The position numbers were made by a program, and so were the translations under genes. A stretch of DNA of 6,168 nt, taken from contig CANJQZ010000123.1 of NCBI GenBank assembly GCA_947476515.1, positions 1-6,168 of the forward strand. Reading direction: 5' to 3'. The notes beneath the pieces are model-generated. The model made no database searches. It was not told the origin of the DNA and saw only the letters and a program-made list of their open reading frames with translations. Source of the DNA: Flavobacteriales bacterium. GTDB lineage: Bacteria > Bacteroidota > Bacteroidia > Flavobacteriales_D > Crocinitomicaceae. The first letter of the stretch is position 1; every line of letters starts with the position of its first letter. Positions 1-6,091 of this stretch are shown here, piece after piece.

Positions 1-267
1 CCAAATTCTGATGGAATTCTTTCCGCAAAGATGTTGATTGCACTTCCGTCTTTAATGAAAATTGCCAAATTTTCTACCTTGGTATTAAAGATATGTCTAG
101 CTTTTTCAATTTGCTATAATATTATAGGACTCAGCTTTGCAATATCGGGAAATTTAAGTCCATTAATTGCTGCCATACTTATGCCTATAAGTTCAATAAC
201 AGTTGTGGTATTAAGCACCCTGATTATTCAAATTCGATATCGAAAAACTTCTACTGAAAAAAAATAA
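1..267 (+). CDS. ccoI: Cu+ P-type ATPase CcoI (FixI), C-terminal end, 5' truncated
   Basis: The reading frame is open from base 1 and gives the last 88 residues of a heavy-metal P1B-type ATPase; the ATG at 31 is internal, not a start. The visible part begins after the hinge aspartates of the soluble domain (SDGILSAK), then has the final two membrane helices. The first carries a Tyr-Asn pair (ICYNIIGLSF). The second has P-x6-M-x-x-S-S-x-x-V (SPLIAAILMPISSITVV). YN plus MxxSS are the membrane metal-site residues of Cu+-transporting P1B ATPases. CcoI exports Cu+ across the inner membrane for the CuB centre of cbb3 oxidase. The short basic tail (IRYRKTSTEKK) is cytoplasmic. The phosphorylation site, ATP-binding domain and any N-terminal metal-binding domain lie outside the window. 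The assignment to CcoI rather than CopA rests on the adjoining ccoS and oxidase genes and is strong. Confidence 0.9.
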   Translation, partial: PNSDGILSAKMLIALPSLMKIAKFSTLVLKICLAFSICYNIIGLSFAISGNLSPLIAAILMPISSITVVVLSTLIIQIRYRKTSTEKK

Positions 268-277
268 TTTTTTTTCA
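255..277. repeat. Perfect A/T inverted repeat around the ccoI stop codon
   Basis: Ten bases, TG followed by eight A (255-264), are exactly complementary to eight T followed by CA (268-277). The three loop bases, 265-267, are the TAA stop of ccoI. As RNA this would be a hairpin with only two G-C pairs, followed by A-rich rather than U-rich sequence, so it is a poor canonical terminator. It might slow polymerase, or the A and T tracts may bend or open DNA just upstream of the palindrome at 284-295. The match is seen directly; any function is inference. Confidence 0.5.
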
Positions 278-283
278 AAAAAG

Positions 284-295
284 TGATAATTATCA
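284..295. promoter_or_regulatory. Candidate FNR/CRP-family operator (TGAT-N4-ATCA)
   Basis: TGATAATTATCA is a perfect 12-base palindrome. With its flanks it reads GTGAT-AATT-ATCAT, against the FNR/FixK consensus TTGAT-N4-ATCAA, so four of five bases match in each half with the correct spacer. It lies in the only sizeable gap of the cluster, between ccoI and ccoS, with its centre about 41 bases before the ccoS ATG. cbb3 operons in other bacteria are classic FNR/FixK targets under low oxygen, which fits. The region is very AT-rich, so chance is possible. The GATAAT/TATC core also resembles part of a Fur box, which is the main alternative. Confidence 0.5.
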
Positions 296-318
296 TATTT
301 TAAAAGTCATCTAAAACT

Positions 319-326
319 GAATTTTG
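319..326 (+). promoter_or_regulatory. Possible Bacteroidota -7 promoter element before ccoS
   Basis: GAATTTTG matches the Bacteroidota -7 element TAnnTTTG except at its first base. No clear -33 TTTG is seen about 19 bases upstream, which would be tolerable at an activator-dependent promoter. The expected transcription start is close to 331. That would put the palindrome at 284-295 near -41.5, the usual class II activator position. The geometry is suggestive, but eight bases in AT-rich DNA are weak evidence. Confidence 0.3.
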
Positions 327-330
327 CATC

Positions 331-507
331 ATGGGAATGATCTATTTGATGCTTATCGTTAGTTTACTAATCGCCTTATTTTTTCTAGGATTCTATTTTT
401 GGGCGGCAAAAAACGGGCAATTTGATGATGATTACACTCCTTCAGTACGCATGCTATTCGATGATGAAACAACAATAAAAAATGACAATGGAGACACAAC
501 AATTTAG
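331..507 (+). CDS. ccoS: cbb3 oxidase maturation protein CcoS
   Basis: This small gene encodes 58 residues. One N-terminal membrane helix (about residues 3-25) is followed by the CcoS signature: GQFDDDYTPSVRMLFDD (residues 29-45), with the conserved Gly-Gln-Phe/Tyr-Asp-Asp and Pro-Ser-x-Arg-Met-Leu-Phe-Asp-Asp blocks. In Rhodobacter, CcoS is needed for the oxidase to acquire its haem b and copper cofactors; it is not a subunit of the mature enzyme. The length is normal for the family. The ATG at 331 was chosen, but the ATG at 337 is equally compatible with the family N-terminus. No Shine-Dalgarno is seen. The gene follows ccoI after a 63-base gap that holds the candidate operator, and its 3' end overlaps the start of ccoNO in another frame, which suggests coupled translation. 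Confidence 0.93.
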   Translation: MGMIYLMLIVSLLIALFFLGFYFWAAKNGQFDDDYTPSVRMLFDDETTIKNDNGDTTI

Positions 508-2653
508 TTACGATAACCGCATCGTAAAAAACTTCGCCTTTGCGACAATTATTTGGGGAATTACAGGTATGTTGGTTGGATTAATAATTGCTTTGCAATT
601 GGCATTTCCAGAATTTTTCAATGATTATTTAGGGTTTAGTTTTTTATCTTTTGGTCGGCTAAGACCGCTTCATACTAATGCAGTAATTTTTGCTTTCGTT
701 GGCAATGGAATTTTCACAGGTGTCTATTACTCCCTCCAAAGACTATTAAAAACCAGAATGTGGAGCGACAAATTAAGTTACTTCCATTTTTGGGCTTGGC
801 AATTCATTATCGTTTGTGCCGTTGCAACTCTTCCATTTGGAATAACATCTGGAAAAGAATACGCAGAATTAGAATGGTGGATTGATATTTTAATTGCAGC
901 AGTTTGGGTAGTTTGGGGTTGGAACATGTTTGCAACCATCCTCAATAGACGCGTAAAGCATTTATATGTGGCGATTTGGTTCTATATCGCAACCTTTGTT
1001 ACCATTGCGATGTTACACATCTTCAATTCATTTGAACTTCCTATTTCGTTTTTTAAGAGTTACAGTTGGTATTCTGGTGTGCAGGATGCCTTGGTTCAAT
1101 GGTGGTATGGTCATAATGCAGTTGCCTTTTTCTTAACCACTCCATATTTAGGTTTGATGTATTATTTCATACCGAAAGCGGCCCAACGACCTGTATATTC
1201 ATACCGCTTATCCATCATCCATTTTTGGGCACTGATCTTCATCTATATTTGGGCAGGACCTCATCACCTACTCTATTCTACCTTACCCGATTGGGCGCAA
1301 AGTTTAGGAGTTGTTTTTTCTGTGATGCTTATAGCTCCTTCATGGGGTGGAATGCTCAACGGACTATTAACACTTCGTGGTGCTTGGGATAAAGTTCGAG
1401 ATGATGTGATGTTAAAGTTTATGGTGGTTGCCTTAACCTGTTATGGAATGGCGACTTTCGAGGGACCACTACTCTCCCTTAAAAATATAAATGTTATTTC
1501 ACATTTTACGGATTGGATCGTAGCACATGTGCATATCGGAGGATTAGGTTGGAATGGCATGTTGACATTTGGTGTGCTATATTGGTTATTTCCTCGCATT
1601 TACAATACCCCTTTATATTCCAAAAAAATGGCCAATCAGCATTTTTGGATTGCAACCCTGGGAATTATTTTATATGCAATTCCCATGTACATCGCTGGAT
1701 TTATGCAAGGATTAATGTGGAGACAATTCAACCCTGATGGAACTTTAGCAAATGCTGATTTTCTTAAAACAGTAATTGAATTAAAACCTTATTATTTACT
1801 TAGATCATTGGGTGGATTACTTTATCTCACAGGAGCTATAATGATGTTTTACAATTTAGTAAAAACAGCAAAATCCGGCAAATTAATCGCTAATGAAGCA
1901 GCAGAAGCACCGATGTTAAATGATAAAAACACTTCCGTAAAAGGCGAATATTGGCACAAAGTTATCGAAAGAAAACCTGTTCGATTTATGGTCTTAAGTT
2001 TAATTGTTGTTGCAATTGGTGGATTATTTGAAATTATGCCAACAATGATTGTCAAGAGTAATATTGCAACCATCAAATCGGTTAAACCCTATACACCTTT
2101 AGAATTGGAAGGGCGCGATCTTTATATTAGAGAAGGATGTTACAATTGTCACTCACAATTAGTACGACCATTAAGATTTGAAACCGTTCGTTATGGTGAA
2201 TATTCAAAATCAGGTGAATTTATTTATGACCATCCTTTTCAATGGGGATCTAAACGCACTGGTCCAGATTTGGCCAGAGAAGGTGGATTAAGAAGTAATA
2301 CTTGGCACTATCAACATTTGATTCGACCAAAGGTAATTTCACCAGGATCTATCATGCCTGCCTACGGATGGTTGAGAGAGAATGCCCTTGACATTAGTTT
2401 AACGGAGAAGAAAATAAGAGCAATGCAAACTATGGGAGTTCCCTATCCTAAAGGATACGACAAAATAGCGCCCAAAGATTTGAAAAAACAAGCGAAAATA
2501 ATTGCCGCAGATATTTTAGCAAATACTCCAAATGTAGCTTTGAAAGGATTGAACAAAAAGAAACTGCTAAAAGAAATTGAAAAAAGTGAAATTGTTGCTC
2601 TTATAGCCTATATGCAACGATTGGGTATTGATATTAAAACAAATAAAAAATAA
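482..2653 (+). CDS. ccoN: cbb3-type cytochrome c oxidase, fused subunits I and II (CcoN-CcoO)
   Basis: The product has 723 residues and reduces O2 to water while pumping protons. Residues 1 to about 460 are CcoN, with roughly 12 membrane helices. Expected ligands are all present: His64 and His351 for the low-spin haem b, His349 for haem b3, His211, His261 and His262 for CuB, Tyr255 six residues before the His pair (the C-family cross-linked Tyr), and Glu327 in TFEGP. From memory, these sit four positions after the Pseudomonas stutzeri CcoN residues. A linker (461-497) leads to the CcoO part: one helix (about 500-525), then a periplasmic cytochrome c with CYNCH (553-557), YDHPFQWGSKRTGPDL, and Met625 in SIMPAYGW as the likely distal ligand. 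The fusion is standard in Bacteroidota. ATG 488 is an alternative start and fits the usual family N-terminus (METQQF). ccoQ begins four bases after the stop. Confidence 0.97.
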   Translation: MTMETQQFSYDNRIVKNFAFATIIWGITGMLVGLIIALQLAFPEFFNDYLGFSFLSFGRLRPLHTNAVIFAFVGNGIFTGVYYSLQRLLKTRMWSDKLSYFHFWAWQFIIVCAVATLPFGITSGKEYAELEWWIDILIAAVWVVWGWNMFATILNRRVKHLYVAIWFYIATFVTIAMLHIFNSFELPISFFKSYSWYSGVQDALVQWWYGHNAVAFFLTTPYLGLMYYFIPKAAQRPVYSYRLSIIHFWALIFIYIWAGPHHLLYSTLPDWAQSLGVVFSVMLIAPSWGGMLNGLLTLRGAWDKVRDDVMLKFMVVALTCYGMATFEGPLLSLKNINVISHFTDWIVAHVHIGGLGWNGMLTFGVLYWLFPRIYNTPLYSKKMANQHFWIATLGIILYAIPMYIAGFMQGLMWRQFNPDGTLANADFLKTVIELKPYYLLRSLGGLLYLTGAIMMFYNLVKTAKSGKLIANEAAEAPMLNDKNTSVKGEYWHKVIERKPVRFMVLSLIVVAIGGLFEIMPTMIVKSNIATIKSVKPYTPLELEGRDLYIREGCYNCHSQLVRPLRFETVRYGEYSKSGEFIYDHPFQWGSKRTGPDLAREGGLRSNTWHYQHLIRPKVISPGSIMPAYGWLRENALDISLTEKKIRAMQTMGVPYPKGYDKIAPKDLKKQAKIIAADILANTPNVALKGLNKKKLLKEIEKSEIVALIAYMQRLGIDIKTNKK

Positions 2654-2657
2654 AAAG

Positions 2658-2840
2658 ATGCTTCGATTTATCCAACATAATTTGACAAGTATTGGAAATG
2701 TAGAATTCTATCCAATTGTCTCGCTTATTATTTTTTCATTGTTTTTTCTTTTAGTTCTAATAAGGGTCTTTTTTATGTCAAAAGATACCATTACAGACTT
2801 ATCAGAAATTCCATTAAACGATTCAAGTATTGAACAATAA
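2658..2840 (+). CDS. ccoQ: CcoQ-like small cbb3 oxidase subunit
   Basis: This 60-residue protein has a short amphipathic N-terminus (MLRFIQHNLTSIGNVEFYP), one strong membrane helix (about residues 20-41, rich in Ile, Leu, Phe and Val) and an acidic, polar C-terminal tail ending DSSIEQ. Size, layout and position between the CcoNO and CcoP genes match the CcoQ/FixQ-type proteins of Bacteroidota, which are single-helix accessory subunits thought to stabilise the complex or the attachment of CcoP. It has no cofactor motif. The ATG at 2658 was preferred to the upstream ATG at 2628: 2628 would overlap ccoNO by 26 bases and add a lysine-rich stretch unlike the family, while 2658 leaves a four-base gap. 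Sequence conservation in this family is low, so the call leans on context. Confidence 0.8.
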   Translation: MLRFIQHNLTSIGNVEFYPIVSLIIFSLFFLLVLIRVFFMSKDTITDLSEIPLNDSSIEQ

Positions 2841-2850
2841 TTCCAGTGTT

Positions 2851-4254
2851 ATGAAAAAGTTATTTTATATTTTATTCCTTGTATTTGTTGCCTTAAATAA
2901 TAATAAAGGATATGCTCAAGATGGTGCAAGCTTATTTAAATCGAGATGCAATTCATGCCATGTAATAGACAAAAACGCTACAGGTCCAAAATTATCGGGT
3001 GTTCGAGCTAAATGGACTGCAGCAGGAGAAGATGCCTTGTTGTTTGAATGGGTATCTAATTCCACTAATTTAATTAGTTCTGGAAAAAGCAGTATGGCCA
3101 ATGCCATTAAAGGATTTAGTCCGACAGCTATGCCAGCACAAACCGTTAGCAAGGAGGAATTTACTGCCATTTTTGATTACATTGACACCTATGTTGCGCC
3201 TCAAGTTACAACAGCCGTAGATACTACTTTAGTGGCTAATGTAAAAGCACCTGTAGTCGATTATAAGGAAAACTTATCCATTTTTAATTGGCTTTTATTT
3301 CTAATGGCGGTATTAATTTGTGTGATTATTATTTTTAGTAGAACCATCATTTCTTTTATAACATCAGATTTCTTCAAGAAGAATCAGGATAAGAAACAAA
3401 TGAGCAAGATTCTTTTGGTATTGATCATCTTCGGTTTAACTTTATTTTCCAATCAAGCGAACGCATTACATTTAGTGCAACCAGGTGAAGGGGTAAAAGA
3501 CATTCCATGGTTATTGGTGGAAGATGCAGATTTATATTTTGTTCTAGCACTGAATGTTATATTATTGTTTGTTATCCTTTATCTACGCAGATTATTCAAT
3601 CAATTTATTTCCATGACTCAGGCAGAAAAAGCACCTATAATCAAGCCTGCCAAAGTTCTGAAGAAATTGAATAAGATACTAACGGACACTGTATCAATTG
3701 AAGAAGAAGAAGCGATTTTACTGCATCATGATTATGATGGGATTCAAGAATTAGACAATAATTTACCGCCATGGTGGGTATGGACTTTTTACGGCACTAT
3801 TATTTTTGGAGTGTTTTATTTGATCAATTATCATGTGTTAGGAATTTCTGAGCTACAAGAAAAAGCATACGATACCGAAATGGCACAATCAAAAAAAGAA
3901 ATCAATATTTATCTTAAAAAGATGGCCATGAATGTCGATGAAACGAATGCTACCTTATTAACCAAGAAATCTGACATACAAAGTGGCGCCTCCATTTTTC
4001 AAACCAATTGTATTTCTTGTCACAAAGAAAAAGGACAGGGAGATGTGGGACCTAATTTAACAGATACCTATTGGATCTACGGCTATAATATTAAGGATTT
4101 GTTTAATACGATTAAGAAGGGAACTGCTAATGGAATGCCAGAGCATGCTTCAAAATTAAATCCAATTCAGATTCAACAAGTAGCCTCATTTGTACTTCAA
4201 TTACCATTTGTAAAAGGAGATAAAGAACCCAATGGGAAGATTATAGAAAAATAA
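2851..4254 (+). CDS. ccoP: cbb3 oxidase subunit III CcoP with an extra N-terminal cytochrome c domain
   Basis: The product has 467 residues. In order: a signal peptide (1 to about 22, ending GYAQ); a class I cytochrome c with CNSCH (33-37) and a candidate distal Met94 in TAMPAQ; helix 1 (about 144-163); a basic cytoplasmic loop (KKNQDKKQ); helix 2 (about 185-205), itself like a signal peptide; helix 3 (about 227-245), followed by Arg-Arg; the acidic CcoP motif EEEEAILLHHDYDGIQELDN and NNLPPWW; helix 4 (about 309-333); then a cytochrome c with CISCH (387-391) and Met429 in NGMPEH. By charge, both haem domains face the periplasm. CcoP passes electrons to CcoO. Residues 184-467 alone resemble a usual mono-haem Bacteroidota CcoP; the first 183 are extra. 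The ATG at 2851 was chosen because it opens the signal peptide; ATG 2830 would overlap ccoQ. Confidence 0.92.
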   Translation: MKKLFYILFLVFVALNNNKGYAQDGASLFKSRCNSCHVIDKNATGPKLSGVRAKWTAAGEDALLFEWVSNSTNLISSGKSSMANAIKGFSPTAMPAQTVSKEEFTAIFDYIDTYVAPQVTTAVDTTLVANVKAPVVDYKENLSIFNWLLFLMAVLICVIIIFSRTIISFITSDFFKKNQDKKQMSKILLVLIIFGLTLFSNQANALHLVQPGEGVKDIPWLLVEDADLYFVLALNVILLFVILYLRRLFNQFISMTQAEKAPIIKPAKVLKKLNKILTDTVSIEEEEAILLHHDYDGIQELDNNLPPWWVWTFYGTIIFGVFYLINYHVLGISELQEKAYDTEMAQSKKEINIYLKKMAMNVDETNATLLTKKSDIQSGASIFQTNCISCHKEKGQGDVGPNLTDTYWIYGYNIKDLFNTIKKGTANGMPEHASKLNPIQIQQVASFVLQLPFVKGDKEPNGKIIEK

Positions 4255-4256
4255 AC

Positions 4257-5657
4257 ATGGAAAGTGGCGCAGGAGATGATTTTAGAGATCATATAGCAAC
4301 CGTAAATCAGGAAGGTAAAAGAATCTGGATATTTCCAAAAAAGCCAAAGGGATATTGGTATAATAAAAGGAAATCACTTAGTTATATCTTGCTTATATTT
4401 CTAGTAAGTGCACCTTTCATTCGTGTAAGTGACGAACCTTTATTCTTATTTAATATCATCGAAAGAAAATTTATTCTCTTTGGTAATATTTTCTGGCCTC
4501 AGGATATGTATTTATTAGCTATTACATTAATTCTTTGTGTGGTATTCGTAATCTTTTTCACGATTATTTTTGGTAGAATTTATTGCGGCTGGTTTTGTCC
4601 ACAAACAATTTTCATGGAAATGGTTTTTAGACGGATAGGATATTGGATTGAAGGTGATTTTCACGCCCAAAAAATTCTATGGAAAGAGCCATGGAATATG
4701 AGAAAAATTGCAAAAAGAACTTTAAAACATGCTGTATTTTTAATCATCTCATTTTTTATTTCTAATATTTTTCTAGCCTATATTATTGGTATAGATCACC
4801 TGATTAAAATTCAAACGGATCCCATCGGGAGCCATTTAGGTGGATTAATTACAATTCTGTTTTTCACCTTTACTTTTTATGGTGTATTTACTTGGTTAAA
4901 AGAACAAGTTTGTACTACCATTTGTCCCTACGGACGCTTACAAGGAGTATTGCTTGATGCCAATTCGATGGTTGTTGCTTATGATCATAAGCGAGGAGAA
5001 TGTCGAAGTAAAATTCACAAGAATGAGGACCGAAAAAGTTTACAAAAAGGAGATTGTATAGATTGCGCGCACTGCATTGATGTTTGTCCGACCGGGATTG
5101 ATATTCGCAATGGAACACAATTAGAATGCATCAATTGTACTGCCTGTATTGATGCTTGTGATAACATGATGGATGCCGTAGGAATGGATAAAGGATTGAT
5201 TCGTTTTGTTTCTGAAAATGGAATTAAAGAAGGAATACCTTTTGTGTGGACCAAGCGCGTAAAATCTTATTCTATTCTATTGATCGCATTACTCATCACC
5301 TTAACAACTCTTCTTTTAACCAGAAATGATATCGAAACAGAATTAGTAAGACAAAGAGGAAGTTCTTACAGTATTGATAATGATGGTTTGGTAAGTAATA
5401 TTTTTGAGATGAGCATTTTGAATAAGACGCATAAAGACTTTATTATTACTATGAAAGTCAATGATAAAGATGGTAAGCTTGTCAATATTGGAAAACAAAT
5501 TATTCTGAAAAGTGAAAAGCAGAAGAAAGTTGGATTTTTAATTCAAATCCCAAATTCAAAACTAGAAGATGGAACAAAAAAAATTAAAATAAATGTTTAC
5601 GCTAATGGGAAATTAATGGAAACTGTGAAAACAAAATTAGTTGGTCCTTATATATAA
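4257..5657 (+). CDS. ccoG: Cytochrome c oxidase accessory protein CcoG (FixG), polyferredoxin-type
   Basis: This 466-residue membrane iron-sulfur protein helps cbb3 assembly. In Rhodobacter, CcoG has been shown to reduce Cu2+ to Cu+, supplying copper in a usable state. An N-terminal cytoplasmic stretch (KGYWYNKRK) precedes membrane helices at about 41-56, 85-106, 157-178 and 195-213. Two Cys motifs lie near helix ends: CGWFCPQ (Cys110, Cys114) and CTTICPYGR (Cys219, Cys223). Two ferredoxin-like 4Fe-4S motifs follow: Cys267, 270, 273, 277 (CIDCAHCIDVCPTG) and Cys291, 294, 297, 301 (CINCTACIDACD). After a helix at about 337-355 comes a C-terminal Ig-like periplasmic domain (about 360-466, FixG_C type). 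Length and motifs are normal and no key residue is missing. The start lies two bases after the ccoP stop and ccoH follows after 11 bases, so co-transcription is very likely. Confidence 0.96.
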   Translation: MESGAGDDFRDHIATVNQEGKRIWIFPKKPKGYWYNKRKSLSYILLIFLVSAPFIRVSDEPLFLFNIIERKFILFGNIFWPQDMYLLAITLILCVVFVIFFTIIFGRIYCGWFCPQTIFMEMVFRRIGYWIEGDFHAQKILWKEPWNMRKIAKRTLKHAVFLIISFFISNIFLAYIIGIDHLIKIQTDPIGSHLGGLITILFFTFTFYGVFTWLKEQVCTTICPYGRLQGVLLDANSMVVAYDHKRGECRSKIHKNEDRKSLQKGDCIDCAHCIDVCPTGIDIRNGTQLECINCTACIDACDNMMDAVGMDKGLIRFVSENGIKEGIPFVWTKRVKSYSILLIALLITLTTLLLTRNDIETELVRQRGSSYSIDNDGLVSNIFEMSILNKTHKDFIITMKVNDKDGKLVNIGKQIILKSEKQKKVGFLIQIPNSKLEDGTKKIKINVYANGKLMETVKTKLVGPYI

Positions 5658-5668
5658 ATTCAAATAAT

Positions 5669-6091
5669 ATGGCTTTTCGAAACGGCATAATCATCAGTAT
5701 GATCGCATTTATTTGCTTCATAGTTACCTTAGTTGTTATCATTAATTCTAAGAATAATGATTTAACGAATGAGGAGTATTATCTAAGGGATAGAGATTTT
5801 CAAAGTTCTATCGATGCGCGTCAACGCGCTGAAGAATTGAACAATCCAATTCAAATCAAACAGAATGATAATGAGATGTGCATTACTTATCCAACTAATT
5901 TAAGATTGTCAGATATCACGGTTTTATTAGCCCGACCAAATAATAAGAAATTGGATAGAAAACTAAGTATTCTCAACTCGAATTACACTTTATCAAAAAC
6001 AGAACTTAGTAATGGTCACTATGATGTCTGCATCAATTATTTAAAGGAGGGTAAGGCATACGAACAAATTTCAACTTTAATTATTCAATGA
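5669..6091 (+). CDS. ccoH: FixH/CcoH family cbb3 assembly protein
   Basis: The product has 140 residues: a short N-terminus, one membrane helix (about 7-26), then a periplasmic domain. The domain opens with the FixH hallmark EEYYLRDRDFQSSID (35-49; family pattern YY followed by a charged stretch) and continues as a predicted beta-rich fold that includes LLARPNNKKLDRKL (86-99), a segment typical of Bacteroidota FixH proteins. CcoH is needed for stable assembly of cbb3 oxidase in Rhodobacter and stays near the complex. Two cysteines in the periplasmic domain, Cys71 and Cys121, could form a disulfide; a third, Cys16, is in the helix. The gene follows ccoG closely and its stop overlaps the next start (ATGA, 6088-6091). 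The family diverges quickly, so identification rests on the YY motif, topology and position together. Confidence 0.88.
   Translation: MAFRNGIIISMIAFICFIVTLVVIINSKNNDLTNEEYYLRDRDFQSSIDARQRAEELNNPIQIKQNDNEMCITYPTNLRLSDITVLLARPNNKKLDRKLSILNSNYTLSKTELSNGHYDVCINYLKEGKAYEQISTLIIQ

Noticed and set aside
31..267. A separate 78-residue membrane protein starting at ATG 31
   Set aside because: The frame is open to base 1 and the upstream residues (SDGILSAK) are typical of the P-type ATPase hinge end, so this is the 3' part of ccoI.
1513..1737. Plus-strand open frame of 74 codons within ccoNO
   Set aside because: It overlaps the helices carrying the haem-ligand His349 and His351 in the real frame; no family resemblance.
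1849..2076. Minus-strand open frame of 75 codons
   Set aside because: It is antisense to the CcoN-CcoO linker region, with no recognisable motif; a shadow of the coding strand.
2916..3170. Minus-strand open frame of 84 codons
   Set aside because: It is antisense to the N-terminal cytochrome c domain of ccoP, which has clear haem-binding motifs on the plus strand.
3820..3834. TTGAT...ATCAT resembling another FNR site
   Set aside because: The spacer is five bases rather than four and it is inside the ccoP coding sequence.
5015..5254. Minus-strand open frame of 79 codons in ccoG
   Set aside because: It is antisense to the two 4Fe-4S cysteine motifs; the regular Cys spacing creates the open antisense frame.
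6043..6050. AAAGGAGG, a perfect Shine-Dalgarno-like string in ccoH
   Set aside because: It lies about 38 bases before the next start (6088), too far to serve it, and no other gene here uses such a site; it is simply part of the codons for Leu-Lys-Glu-Gly.
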